This document shows, piece after piece, positions 6,734-13,181 of a stretch of DNA of 22,950 bases. Each line of letters starts with the position of its first letter. Position 1 is the first letter of the stretch. The position numbers and the translations under genes are program-made. Where the stretch lies: positions 1 through 22,950 of IMG/VR virus record IMGVR_UViG_3300036719_003869; one strand, 5' to 3'. The notes beneath the pieces are model-generated. The model was given only the letters and a program-made list of their open reading frames with translations. It made no database searches and was not told the DNA's origin. This stretch comes from a virus.

Positions 6734-8026
6734 TTATGTTATTTCTTCCCAAACCATTGCACCCAGTGCATCGTCATCATTTACTCCACCCGTTGCGGCT
6801 AGAGTAAAAATTACAGACTGGCCTGTTAATCCATTTCTTTCTAATTGAAATTTGAACATTCCTGAATCTAAACTGGCAGTTTGTGAGCTTTGTGCGTCTA
6901 TGCCAATATAGCCTTCGACTAAAGACGAACCACCAGTTAGAGTACCCGTGTTGTTATACTCAACGGCAGAATCGCTACCAGCAGAATTCCAAGATCCACC
7001 AGTAATCGTACCACCTGATAATATTTTCCAATGTATTCTGGTATTATTACCTTTGCCAAAAACGCTTATGTTTTTTGGCACTACGATAGCATCCAATCTA
7101 TCTACTTTCAATCTTATTGACATTAAATTGTAAAACGTTCCTGCTGTTGGTAAATTTATTAAAGAGGAACTTCCTGCGCTTTTATTTCTTCCTCTCAGTT
7201 CATAACCGCCCTCAGATATCACACTACAACAAATTTGTCTTAACGAGCTTGATACCGAAGTGTTTGCCGTGTTTTGTATTTCATATCTTATTGGCAAGCA
7301 AGCTGTTGTCATATAGGTGCTTTCTATATGATTTGCGTGATGAAATGTATGACAGTGTACGAATTGCCCATCTATTACAAAACCACAACGAACCGAACCG
7401 ACACCCAACCATTCAATATCTGTCCAAAATATTTGTGCTGTGGCTAAATCTAAAGTTTTTCCGGATGGTCCAGTGCCGTCTAATTTGTCTATATTCCAAT
7501 CGGATTTAGCAACACGATTCAGATCGCTCACAGAACCGGATACGCTAGATCTTATCACAAAACTAATTACGCTATTATCTTGCTCTAAGAAAACTCCGTT
7601 ATTATCATTAAAGTATCCAACTCTTTGTCTGAGTCCACTTTGTGCTGTATCAAAACAAAATGTTGCTAAAATTTGTAGTGATTTGCCTGGTTGATATGCA
7701 AATACCCTTGTCGTCTCTCTTTTTACAAAAGAACCTGAAGATGTGTCTACATTTAATAAAATTGAGCTATCAAATTCATTATAAGAAATTGAACCGCCAG
7801 AAACGGATGTTAAAGTGGAGAAATGAGAATTGATTTGATATCTGTTAAAGCTATCGAATAGTGTGACGGGATTTGATACACGCATTCTGCCAAATGCATC
7901 TACCGCAGTGCCCGTAGGGTTATTGACGGAAGTCGGATTGCCATTTTGGTCGGCAATCATCACAACTTCAAACAATGTTTTTGCGTGTGTTAGGTAATTC
8001 TTTGTTCTCTTACTGTATTGTGCCAT
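6734..8026 (-). CDS. Probable virion structural protein, 430 aa
   Basis: A beta-rich, Ser/Thr/Gly-rich protein without signal peptide or membrane span. The N-terminal motif DAFGRMRVSNPVTLFDS (43-59) is of a type I recall from structural proteins of marine T4-like phages. The middle contains repeated strands with jelly-roll character (for example WTDIEWLGVGSVRCGFVID), which suggests a capsule- or fibre-like beta fold. It is the first gene of a two-gene minus-strand unit, and a CATAAATA late promoter lies 45 bases upstream of its ATG. Late timing, composition and the partner gene all favour a virion component, perhaps a tail fibre or neck protein. The specific position in the particle cannot be deduced. 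Confidence 0.75.
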   Translation of the reverse strand: MAQYSKRTKNYLTHAKTLFEVVMIADQNGNPTSVNNPTGTAVDAFGRMRVSNPVTLFDSFNRYQINSHFSTLTSVSGGSISYNEFDSSILLNVDTSSGSFVKRETTRVFAYQPGKSLQILATFCFDTAQSGLRQRVGYFNDNNGVFLEQDNSVISFVIRSSVSGSVSDLNRVAKSDWNIDKLDGTGPSGKTLDLATAQIFWTDIEWLGVGSVRCGFVIDGQFVHCHTFHHANHIESTYMTTACLPIRYEIQNTANTSVSSSLRQICCSVISEGGYELRGRNKSAGSSSLINLPTAGTFYNLMSIRLKVDRLDAIVVPKNISVFGKGNNTRIHWKILSGGTITGGSWNSAGSDSAVEYNNTGTLTGGSSLVEGYIGIDAQSSQTASLDSGMFKFQLERNGLTGQSVIFTLAATGGVNDDDALGAMVWEEIT

Positions 8027-8071
8027 TTTCTATTTTTGGAATGATCACAATATTCATTTTTAATTACATAC

Positions 8072-8079
8072 TATTTATG
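8072..8079 (-). promoter_or_regulatory. T4-type late promoter, minus strand (CATAAATA)
   Basis: On the minus strand 8079-8072 reads CATAAATA, seven of eight bases of the T4 late promoter (TATAAATA), which is read by the gp55 sigma factor. It lies 45 bases before the start of the 430-residue structural protein at 8026. A partner of identical sequence on the other strand sits 31 bases away. Confidence 0.7.
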
Positions 8080-8110
8080 ATTTTGGATTTTGTGTCGCAC
8101 CTAAATTCGA

Positions 8111-8118
8111 CATAAATA
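8111..8118 (+). promoter_or_regulatory. T4-type late promoter, plus strand (CATAAATA)
   Basis: CATAAATA at 8111-8118, seven of eight bases of the T4 late consensus, followed by AAAAATA. It lies 44 bases before the ATG at 8163. The AGAGG at 8144-8148 would lie in the resulting leader. It is divergent from the identical element at 8079-8072. Confidence 0.7.
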
Positions 8119-8162
8119 AAAATACACCGAGTATACTAAATCGAGAGGTGTTCATACTCAAA

Positions 8163-9287
8163 ATGAATTTTCATAGAATCAAGGTATTAGTCGTATTGCT
8201 TTTATTATGCCTACCATTCCAATTTCAATCTGTTGCGCTAACACCAGAAGTCAAAAGACCAAGACTATTCGGTATGGATTATCTTGGTGGTGGTAAGTAT
8301 CCACAAGTTATAATAGATTCACATCCTCGTGGTTGGGCCGCCGGTTTCTTTACACAAAAAGATTTATTTGATGATCCAACAAATGTCATAAAACATCTTG
8401 CTAGAAGAGGACGAACTCCGGCTATAAGACTGAACTTGGCTTGGAGAGACGATCACAATTTTACTAGAAATGATTTTCCTAAAATTATAGCAGAAGCAAA
8501 GAGGTTTGCAGAATTTCCTAAAAGATATAAAAATGTCATATGGTATTTTTCTGGCGCCACTGAACACGTTCTCAATAAAGAACTTGCAAAAGAACTGGCC
8601 GATGAGGTTTTAAAAGTTTTGCCAAAACGTAATAATTGTTTCTATGTAAACAATCCTTGGGTTCCTTTTGGTTCGTTCATAACGGGCGATAGAATAGTCA
8701 ATGAGGTACACGGGTCAAAAGCAAGTTCACTGAAGGGTGCATATTTATTTTCACATGATGGTAGTAGTTCCGTTGATGATGATATACAAACTAGAAAAGA
8801 GTCATTAAAAAGTGCTGAAATCTTTTTTCTTTGGCATCCGGCAATGAATGGCAGATTGAAGGTCACAGATGAAACGCCGAGGCCACAAAGAAGATCGTGG
8901 CCGACGAAAAGTTTAATAGAATCTATTAAATATTTACGTAACGATTCCGGCAAAGGAATATCGTTACCTACAAATTGGTTGTGGAAATCACATTCAGACA
9001 GACACTATACACCACCAGAGCCAAGAGCATATAAACCAGTTCTAATTGCACCAGCTAGATTAAAGTATTTTGAGTTAGTAACAAAAAGCGGAAAGGTTAT
9101 TGCCAGATCTAGTTCACCTTTGCCATTTGTTGACGGAAGATGGAGATATTACTTCGATGAATTTGGATATAAATTATCTCAAGAGGCAATAAAAGACCAA
9201 AATACAGGAGTTTGTAGATTAAGAGGTTCTGATGGTAAGATTTATGGCAAAGTAAATCCAGCATTTCGTCATGGAACTTTTAGATAG
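8163..9287 (+). CDS. Secreted protein of unknown function, possible TIM-barrel hydrolase
   Basis: 374 residues with a classical signal peptide (MNFHRIKV, then hydrophobic VLLLLCLPF, cut near residue 26). The frame extends to GTG 8148, but that codon overlaps the AGAGG ribosome site, so ATG 8163 is preferred despite a somewhat long 12-14 base gap. The body shows alternating strands and helices: PAIRLNLAW, VIWYFSGATEH, CFYVNNPW, AYLFSHDG, IFFLWHP. This order resembles a beta/alpha barrel glycosidase, with E in GATEH as a possible acid/base, but no family is certain. The last ~85 residues (KPVLIAP, GKVIARSSSPL, GRWRYYF) look like a separate beta domain similar to the end of the gp5-like protein. 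A late promoter precedes it. An envelope or polysaccharide target is inferred only. Confidence 0.7.
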   Translation: MNFHRIKVLVVLLLLCLPFQFQSVALTPEVKRPRLFGMDYLGGGKYPQVIIDSHPRGWAAGFFTQKDLFDDPTNVIKHLARRGRTPAIRLNLAWRDDHNFTRNDFPKIIAEAKRFAEFPKRYKNVIWYFSGATEHVLNKELAKELADEVLKVLPKRNNCFYVNNPWVPFGSFITGDRIVNEVHGSKASSLKGAYLFSHDGSSSVDDDIQTRKESLKSAEIFFLWHPAMNGRLKVTDETPRPQRRSWPTKSLIESIKYLRNDSGKGISLPTNWLWKSHSDRHYTPPEPRAYKPVLIAPARLKYFELVTKSGKVIARSSSPLPFVDGRWRYYFDEFGYKLSQEAIKDQNTGVCRLRGSDGKIYGKVNPAFRHGTFR

Positions 9288-9314
9288 TAAATATTCGCTA
9301 TGTTGTGGTCCTTT

Positions 9315-9323
9315 TGTTATAAT
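9315..9323 (+). promoter_or_regulatory. Candidate extended -10 promoter
   Basis: TGTTATAAT is an exact extended -10 element (TGn followed by the perfect TATAAT at 9318-9323). No good -35 is present at 17 bases, as is usual for this class. It lies 21 bases before the ATG at 9345 in a true intergenic gap and would start the ung island of small genes. Confidence 0.5.
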
Positions 9324-9344
9324 ATAAAAAATAGAGGAAACAAT

Positions 9345-9488
9345 ATGGCAAACAAAAATAAAAAAAGAACAAAGACTAGACATTTTATTGACTTCAAATT
9401 TCTTTCTGTGTTTGTACATGCAAACAAAAGGAAAAAGAAAAAAGGAAATAGAACACAAATATCTCAGAGGGAAATAAATGACAACTGA
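9345..9488 (+). CDS. Small very basic protein, 47 aa
   Basis: The ATG at 9345 has GAGGA six bases upstream; an upstream ATG at 9300 in the same frame lies before the promoter and has no ribosome site. The product is extremely rich in Lys and Arg at both ends (NKNKKRTKTR and NKRKKKKGNR) around a short hydrophobic centre (FIDFKFLSVFV). Nucleic-acid binding, or binding to host polymerase as for several small T4 early proteins, is conceivable but not shown. The end overlaps the next gene by 11 bases. Function unknown. Confidence 0.6.
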   Translation: MANKNKKRTKTRHFIDFKFLSVFVHANKRKKKKGNRTQISQREINDN

Positions 9489-10077
9489 AGTCACTTTAGT
9501 TCGCTTTGAGGACTATGCCAAATTTCTAGAATACGAAGAGAATATCGACAAGTTTACCGATATTTTCAACAAAGAAATTTGTCCACAGAGTGAAGATGTA
9601 GATTTTTGGAGAGATGAAAATAAAAAAGGTATAAATGAATATTCTTATAAGAAGTGGAAATTCTTATCAGAAAAGGGTTTGGTATCTTCATTGGGCGGCA
9701 ATTTGTATGCACCCATAACATATAAGTTTACATCTTCTATACACAAGAATCACAAATTTAAAATAGGACATTTCATTTCAGAATACAATCAAAATTCATT
9801 TGATACTAGATTGACAAAATCAATAGGCAAAAATTTATTTAATGTTTTCGGTCTTAAAATGAATTCATTAAAGATCGACAGATATCAACAACACGATTGG
9901 TTGTTATCTTATTACAATGCAATGCACTATAAAGAATTGTATTTACAGCACATTAAAAAATATTCTGAAGCTGAGGCCGACTTCATAACAAACGGTCTTG
10001 ACATTATAGCCGAAACTTGCGATTATATAATGAATAGACCAGATTCTAAAAAATTATTTTTAAGGTGGATAATATGA
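9478..10077 (+). CDS. Hypothetical protein, 199 aa
   Basis: No family is recognised. It is a soluble alpha/beta protein rich in Lys, Tyr, Asn and Phe. AGAGGG lies about eight bases before the ATG, a strong ribosome site. Its start overlaps the preceding small basic gene and its TGA overlaps the next ATG (ATGA), so it is part of a tightly coupled operon. A central aromatic-rich stretch (YQQHDWLLSYYNAMHY) and a C-terminal helix with acidic residues (SEAEADF) are the only noticeable features. No metal-binding or nucleotide-binding motif is visible. By position it is probably an early or middle protein. Confidence 0.7.
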   Translation: MTTEVTLVRFEDYAKFLEYEENIDKFTDIFNKEICPQSEDVDFWRDENKKGINEYSYKKWKFLSEKGLVSSLGGNLYAPITYKFTSSIHKNHKFKIGHFISEYNQNSFDTRLTKSIGKNLFNVFGLKMNSLKIDRYQQHDWLLSYYNAMHYKELYLQHIKKYSEAEADFITNGLDIIAETCDYIMNRPDSKKLFLRWII

Positions 10078-10355
10078 CTCAAATTACAAGTCACCTTCTA
10101 ATAAAACAAGAAGAATTAATCCACGAGTTTTATGATCTGGCAAGACATTCTGTATACACTAGTTATGAAGTGTCCGTAATTTTACACCAAAAGTACACTT
10201 GCATTTCGAGACAGAAGATTGAAGAAGAGAGTCGAAAGTATAGACGAGAAAGATATACAAATTTGGAAATTAGAGTTAATGAATTAATTCAATATGCGAG
10301 AAAAGAAGCATACGCATCAAGTAGTTTTTCATCCGGTTATAATCAAAAACGTTAA
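10074..10355 (+). CDS. Hypothetical protein, 93 aa, basic helical
   Basis: No family is recognised. ATG 10074 has AAGG eight bases upstream and overlaps the previous stop as ATGA; a GTG at 10065 in frame lies inside that ribosome site and is rejected. The protein is helical, with a Lys/Arg/Glu-rich middle (SRQKIEEESRKYRRERY) that could be a coiled coil or a nucleic-acid contact. The C-terminus is Ser-rich. There are no cysteines suggestive of a zinc site. Probably an early host-directed or DNA-related protein, but nothing specific can be claimed. Confidence 0.65.
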   Translation: MTQITSHLLIKQEELIHEFYDLARHSVYTSYEVSVILHQKYTCISRQKIEEESRKYRRERYTNLEIRVNELIQYARKEAYASSSFSSGYNQKR

Positions 10356-10369
10356 ACATAGGAAAAATA

Positions 10370-10678
10370 ATGAATTTGACTTTTGTGGATATTGTATTTG
10401 CTTTGATATTTTGGGTTATAGGATTTGGCACCGCAAGAAGTGTAAAATCATCAACCTTATCTGATTTGGAAGTGGCAAATAAAATTTTTGCAAGTAATTG
10501 CACTGTCTATTCAACTATGATATTATCAATTACAAAGACGTTGAAAATTTTAAAGTTAAAAGGATCAGACTTAAATAATATTAGCGAAAAGCAATTTTGT
10601 GAATTAGTTACAGAAGACTATGTTTTGCGTTGCGAAAATTTACAAAATGGGAATACAGAAAATGACGACCTTGATTAA
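10370..10678 (+). CDS. Membrane-anchored hypothetical protein, 102 aa
   Basis: The N-terminus carries one hydrophobic span (FVDIVFALIFWVIGFG, residues 5-20) followed by Arg and Lys, so it is likely an uncleaved anchor with the bulk in the cytoplasm. The remaining ~80 residues are mixed and end in a highly acidic/Asn-rich tail (ENDDLD). AGGA precedes the ATG by about eight bases. The last 17 bases overlap the start of the following gene. No known family is recognised. Its place beside ung and other small genes suggests an early protein acting at the inner membrane. Confidence 0.65.
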   Translation: MNLTFVDIVFALIFWVIGFGTARSVKSSTLSDLEVANKIFASNCTVYSTMILSITKTLKILKLKGSDLNNISEKQFCELVTEDYVLRCENLQNGNTENDDLD

Positions 10679-10859
10679 AGAAATTAGAGAAGAAATTGAA
10701 AAGACCGAATGCCAAATTCAGTATGTATACAGAACAATACATTCGTGTGTTGGTATAGGTTGCATAAATCTTTTCAGAGAACTTGAAGAGCTGTATCTCA
10801 AGAAGAAACGTTTACAGGAGCAATTGAATAATTTATGCAAGAGTGGAGAGAATTTTTAA
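10662..10859 (+). CDS. Small hypothetical protein, 65 aa, coiled coil
   Basis: The frame can open at 10620, 10647 or 10662. The last ATG is chosen because GGGA lies about nine bases upstream and the overlap with the preceding gene is then only 17 bases. The product is Glu/Lys/Leu-rich, with LIKEIREEIEKTE at the start and FRELEELYLKKKRLQEQL near the end, a pattern expected of two helices in a hairpin. The turn contains two cysteines (SCVGIGC). It overlaps the start of ung by 25 bases. Function unknown. Confidence 0.6.
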   Translation: MTTLIKEIREEIEKTECQIQYVYRTIHSCVGIGCINLFRELEELYLKKKRLQEQLNNLCKSGENF

Positions 10860-11581
10860 CACTACAATCGCACGAACAATATTTTCAGGATTTGGCATTA
10901 CGTGTGACCAATGAGAGAAAAAGGGTACTAGTATATCCAGATCCAGAAAATACGTTTAAAATTTTTGCGAGTGTACCACTAGCCAAAATCAAAGTGGTTA
11001 TAATAGGACAAGATCCTTATCACAATGGTGCTGCTACTGGCGTTGCATTCGAGTCTACGGAAGAGACTGTACCCGCTTCTCTGAACAATATATTTAAGGA
11101 AATACAGTCAGACATCGGAGATATCCAAATTCAAGGTAGACTGTCAAATTGGATTGATCAGGGTGTATTTTTGCTGAATAGAGTTTTAACAGTAGAAAGC
11201 GGAAGGCCAGGTTCTCATTATGGATTGGGGTGGGAGATTTTTACCGAAAGAGTTATAAAGCACATTTCGGATTCTTTGCCAAATGTGGTTTTTATGTTGT
11301 GGGGCCAGAAATCTGCCAAATGTTCTGCATTCATAGATAAGAGAAAGCATCTGATACTGAAAGCTGCACATCCATCGCCACTTTCAGCACACAGAGGTTT
11401 TTTTAATTGTAAGCATTTTTCTGCTTGCAATGAGTTTCTAAAAAAGCATAAAATAGATATTATAGATTGGAATCCCGTTAAAGTTGAAGGAGAAAAAAAT
11501 GACAGAAACATTATCGTTAAAGGAAGAGGAGAGCAATCAAGAATTGAGCACAGCGGAACCGAACCAGACTTCGGTTACTAG
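10835..11581 (+). CDS. ung: Uracil-DNA glycosylase, family 1
   Basis: This enzyme removes uracil from DNA by cleaving the N-glycosidic bond. All family 1 hallmarks are present: GQDPYH (58-63) with catalytic D60, GVFLLN (110-115), VVFMLWG (151-157), and HPSPLSAHRGF (179-189) with catalytic H179 and intercalating L183. The core ends near W212, matching the end of bacterial Ung (229 aa in E. coli), but this frame continues about 36 residues, over the first 83 bases of the next gene. An in-frame TAA two codons before ATG 10835 fixes the start; AGGAG is 14 bases upstream. In a phage it protects replicating DNA from deaminated cytosine or dUTP incorporation. The surrounding genes are small unknowns. 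Confidence 0.95.
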   Translation: MQEWREFLTLQSHEQYFQDLALRVTNERKRVLVYPDPENTFKIFASVPLAKIKVVIIGQDPYHNGAATGVAFESTEETVPASLNNIFKEIQSDIGDIQIQGRLSNWIDQGVFLLNRVLTVESGRPGSHYGLGWEIFTERVIKHISDSLPNVVFMLWGQKSAKCSAFIDKRKHLILKAAHPSPLSAHRGFFNCKHFSACNEFLKKHKIDIIDWNPVKVEGEKNDRNIIVKGRGEQSRIEHSGTEPDFGY

Positions 11582-11756
11582 AAAGTTGAATCCTGAAGCA
11601 CTTAAATCATATCAGAAATATCAACAAAAATATATGAATGTTTTTGGTAGACTTCAAGTAAGAAAAAATCCCACAAAAAGATGGAAGCTACAAGCAAGAC
11701 TGAAAACGCTACAAGAAAAACTAAAAAGAATCGAACCATTTTTATATGAAGACTAA
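11499..11756 (+). CDS. Hypothetical protein, 85 aa
   Basis: ATG 11499 has a perfect AAGGAG six bases upstream, which makes it a very secure start even though it lies inside the ung frame; a TTG at 11484 is rejected. The first ~30 residues are acidic and disordered (KEEESNQELSTAEPNQTS). The rest is basic and helical (RKNPTKRWKLQARLKTL), ending EPFLYED. An acidic arm followed by a basic helical region is typical of small DNA- or RNA-associated phage proteins, but no family is recognised. It is followed three bases later by another small gene. Confidence 0.65.
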   Translation: MTETLSLKEEESNQELSTAEPNQTSVTRKLNPEALKSYQKYQQKYMNVFGRLQVRKNPTKRWKLQARLKTLQEKLKRIEPFLYED

Positions 11757-11759
11757 AAA

Positions 11760-11939
11760 ATGGAAATTGACATCGCCATAGAAAAGTTAGAAATTCTTAA
11801 AGATCTTATAAAGGATGTTGAAGACATCCTATTAGGCGGTTTTTATGAATTAAAGGAAGAAGAAATAACACCGATGCTCTCAGAATTGCTAGAGGCATAT
11901 GACGTTTATAAAAAACTTGTAGAGGAATTATTACAATGA
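11760..11939 (+). CDS. Small acidic helical protein, 59 aa
   Basis: A 59-codon frame from ATG 11760 to TGA 11937-11939 fills the gap between two other genes exactly, and its stop overlaps the next ATG (ATGA). The composition is strongly acidic and Leu/Ile-rich, with heptad-like spacing (AIEKLEILKDLIKDVEDIL, then EELLEAY-like repeats), so a two-helix coiled coil is likely. The ribosome site is weak, as expected for a start three bases after the preceding stop. No function is recognised. Confidence 0.65.
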   Translation: MEIDIAIEKLEILKDLIKDVEDILLGGFYELKEEEITPMLSELLEAYDVYKKLVEELLQ

Positions 11940-12247
11940 TATACTTTGATGATGTGGTTGATTTTGATTTTGAGTTTGAACTGGCCTACATAAATTTCAA
12001 TGATTGGAATTTTATGCACAAGGTTAGACCTTCTTTGAATATGTTAGTATGGGTTGAACAAGAAAATGATAGTGTGCTTGCATATCTGGACATAGATGAA
12101 GATGAGCCGTTTTGGGTAGATGCAAAACAAAATAAAATAGAGTACAAGAAAGTACAAAAATGGAGACCTTGTTCAGAATCTTATATGGAGTGTGTATTTC
12201 TCGGCGAGACACTTAAACAATTACACGAACAAAACAACAAAGAATAA
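11936..12247 (+). CDS. Acidic hypothetical protein, 103 aa
   Basis: No family is recognised. The protein is rich in Asp, Glu, Phe and Trp; the first 30 residues alternate acidic and aromatic residues (YFDDVVDFDFEFELAY), and a beta-rich core follows. AGAGGA lies nine bases before the ATG. It overlaps the preceding gene by four bases and is directly followed by the next frame. The strong negative charge is seen in some phage DNA mimics, but there is no direct sign of that here. Soluble, no signal peptide. Confidence 0.65.
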   Translation: MIYFDDVVDFDFEFELAYINFNDWNFMHKVRPSLNMLVWVEQENDSVLAYLDIDEDEPFWVDAKQNKIEYKKVQKWRPCSESYMECVFLGETLKQLHEQNNKE

Positions 12248-12271
12248 GTGTATATATTTTGGTATCATATT

Positions 12272-12925
12272 ATGAAAACGATACAAAAACTAATCGTGAA
12301 TGATATTGTTCATAAGTTTTACCGAATAAAATCGTGGATTGCACACAGAACATACGACAAGTACCACATAATACACTTAGGAACTAAACCTGGGTTTTCA
12401 GACTCCCGTGAGATGTTATTGTATGCCAATTTTGCAGTATTGACACATTTTGTCGAGAACGAATTGGCTAAAATGGAAATAGGACACCGAACATTTAAAA
12501 AGATTAGTTATAAGGGATTATCTAATCGAGAACTCGGATTATCATATCTAGAACTTTGGTTAAATATGAGTCCGGAACTGTCGAGAGATGGTGAAGATTT
12601 AAATGAAGGTCACAGAAATTTCGCCAAAGAAGTTAGAGAGCTTTATCTTTGGTGGAAAGATGCTAGGCCTGGCAGAGTAGATATAAATCTAATTCAGATT
12701 GAAGAATTAATGGAACAGGTAAAGAATGACGGCAGAAAATGGTACAAGTTTGTAGAAATCGAAGGTTCTAAATTCCTCACAATGGAAGATGAACTTACTG
12801 AAAGTGAAAAAGAGTTGAGAAAGGAACTTCGGCAAAACTCGTTTGAATTGGAACAATATTGGGATAAAGAAGATCAAGAAATGTTACATCGTCTGATTAA
12901 TATCAGATTTTTTCTTTGGACTTAA
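12272..12925 (+). CDS. Hypothetical protein, 217 aa
   Basis: No family can be named. The frame opens at GTG 12248, directly after the preceding stop, but the ATG at 12272 is the more usual codon; neither has a clear ribosome site. The sequence is alpha-helical, with a Trp-rich middle (LSYLELWLNM, ELYLWWKDARPGR) and a highly charged Glu/Lys-rich C-terminal half (TESEKELRKELRQ). The WWKDxRPxR motif is the most conserved-looking segment. There is no membrane span or signal peptide. It belongs to the small-gene island and is followed one base later by another short gene. Confidence 0.65.
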   Translation: MKTIQKLIVNDIVHKFYRIKSWIAHRTYDKYHIIHLGTKPGFSDSREMLLYANFAVLTHFVENELAKMEIGHRTFKKISYKGLSNRELGLSYLELWLNMSPELSRDGEDLNEGHRNFAKEVRELYLWWKDARPGRVDINLIQIEELMEQVKNDGRKWYKFVEIEGSKFLTMEDELTESEKELRKELRQNSFELEQYWDKEDQEMLHRLINIRFFLWT

Positions 12926-12926
12926 A

Positions 12927-13154
12927 ATGACTAGACCAATAAATGATCGATATCTCCATCATACTGCAAGAAAGTCTCTGATTAGATTATTCAGAGATTC
13001 TATGAATTTTAATATGAAAAGTGATCTAAGTATTGAGGAGATGTACAGAATTGAAGATGAAATCGTAGAAGACTTTTTAATAGTGATGGATTACATAAAA
13101 ATGGTCTCTTTAGCCAAAAAGTCGCTAGATGATAAATGTTTGAAAGATACATAA
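12927..13154 (+). CDS. Small hypothetical protein, 75 aa
   Basis: No family is recognised. It starts one base after the upstream stop, with no visible ribosome site, so translational coupling is likely. The N-terminal third is basic (RYLHHTARKSLIRLFR), and the remainder is acidic and helical (IEEMYRIEDEIVEDF). It is the last gene of the island before the baseplate module; the 27 bases to the gp5-like start contain no terminator. Function unknown. Confidence 0.6.
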   Translation: MTRPINDRYLHHTARKSLIRLFRDSMNFNMKSDLSIEEMYRIEDEIVEDFLIVMDYIKMVSLAKKSLDDKCLKDT

Positions 13155-13181
13155 CTAGAGATCATTTTTCATAAACGCACT

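Noticed and set aside
6702-6752. Longer start for the 353-residue minus-strand protein
   Set aside because: It would overlap the upstream gene, and the internal ATG at 6701 has a proper AGGA site.
7117-7509. 130-residue open frame on the plus strand
   Set aside because: It is antisense to the 430-residue structural gene, has no ribosome site and encodes a Leu/Phe/Cys-rich sequence typical of non-coding frames.
9294-9302. Possible MotA box before the extended -10
   Set aside because: The sequence only loosely resembles the box and its distance to the -10 is wrong for a T4 middle promoter.
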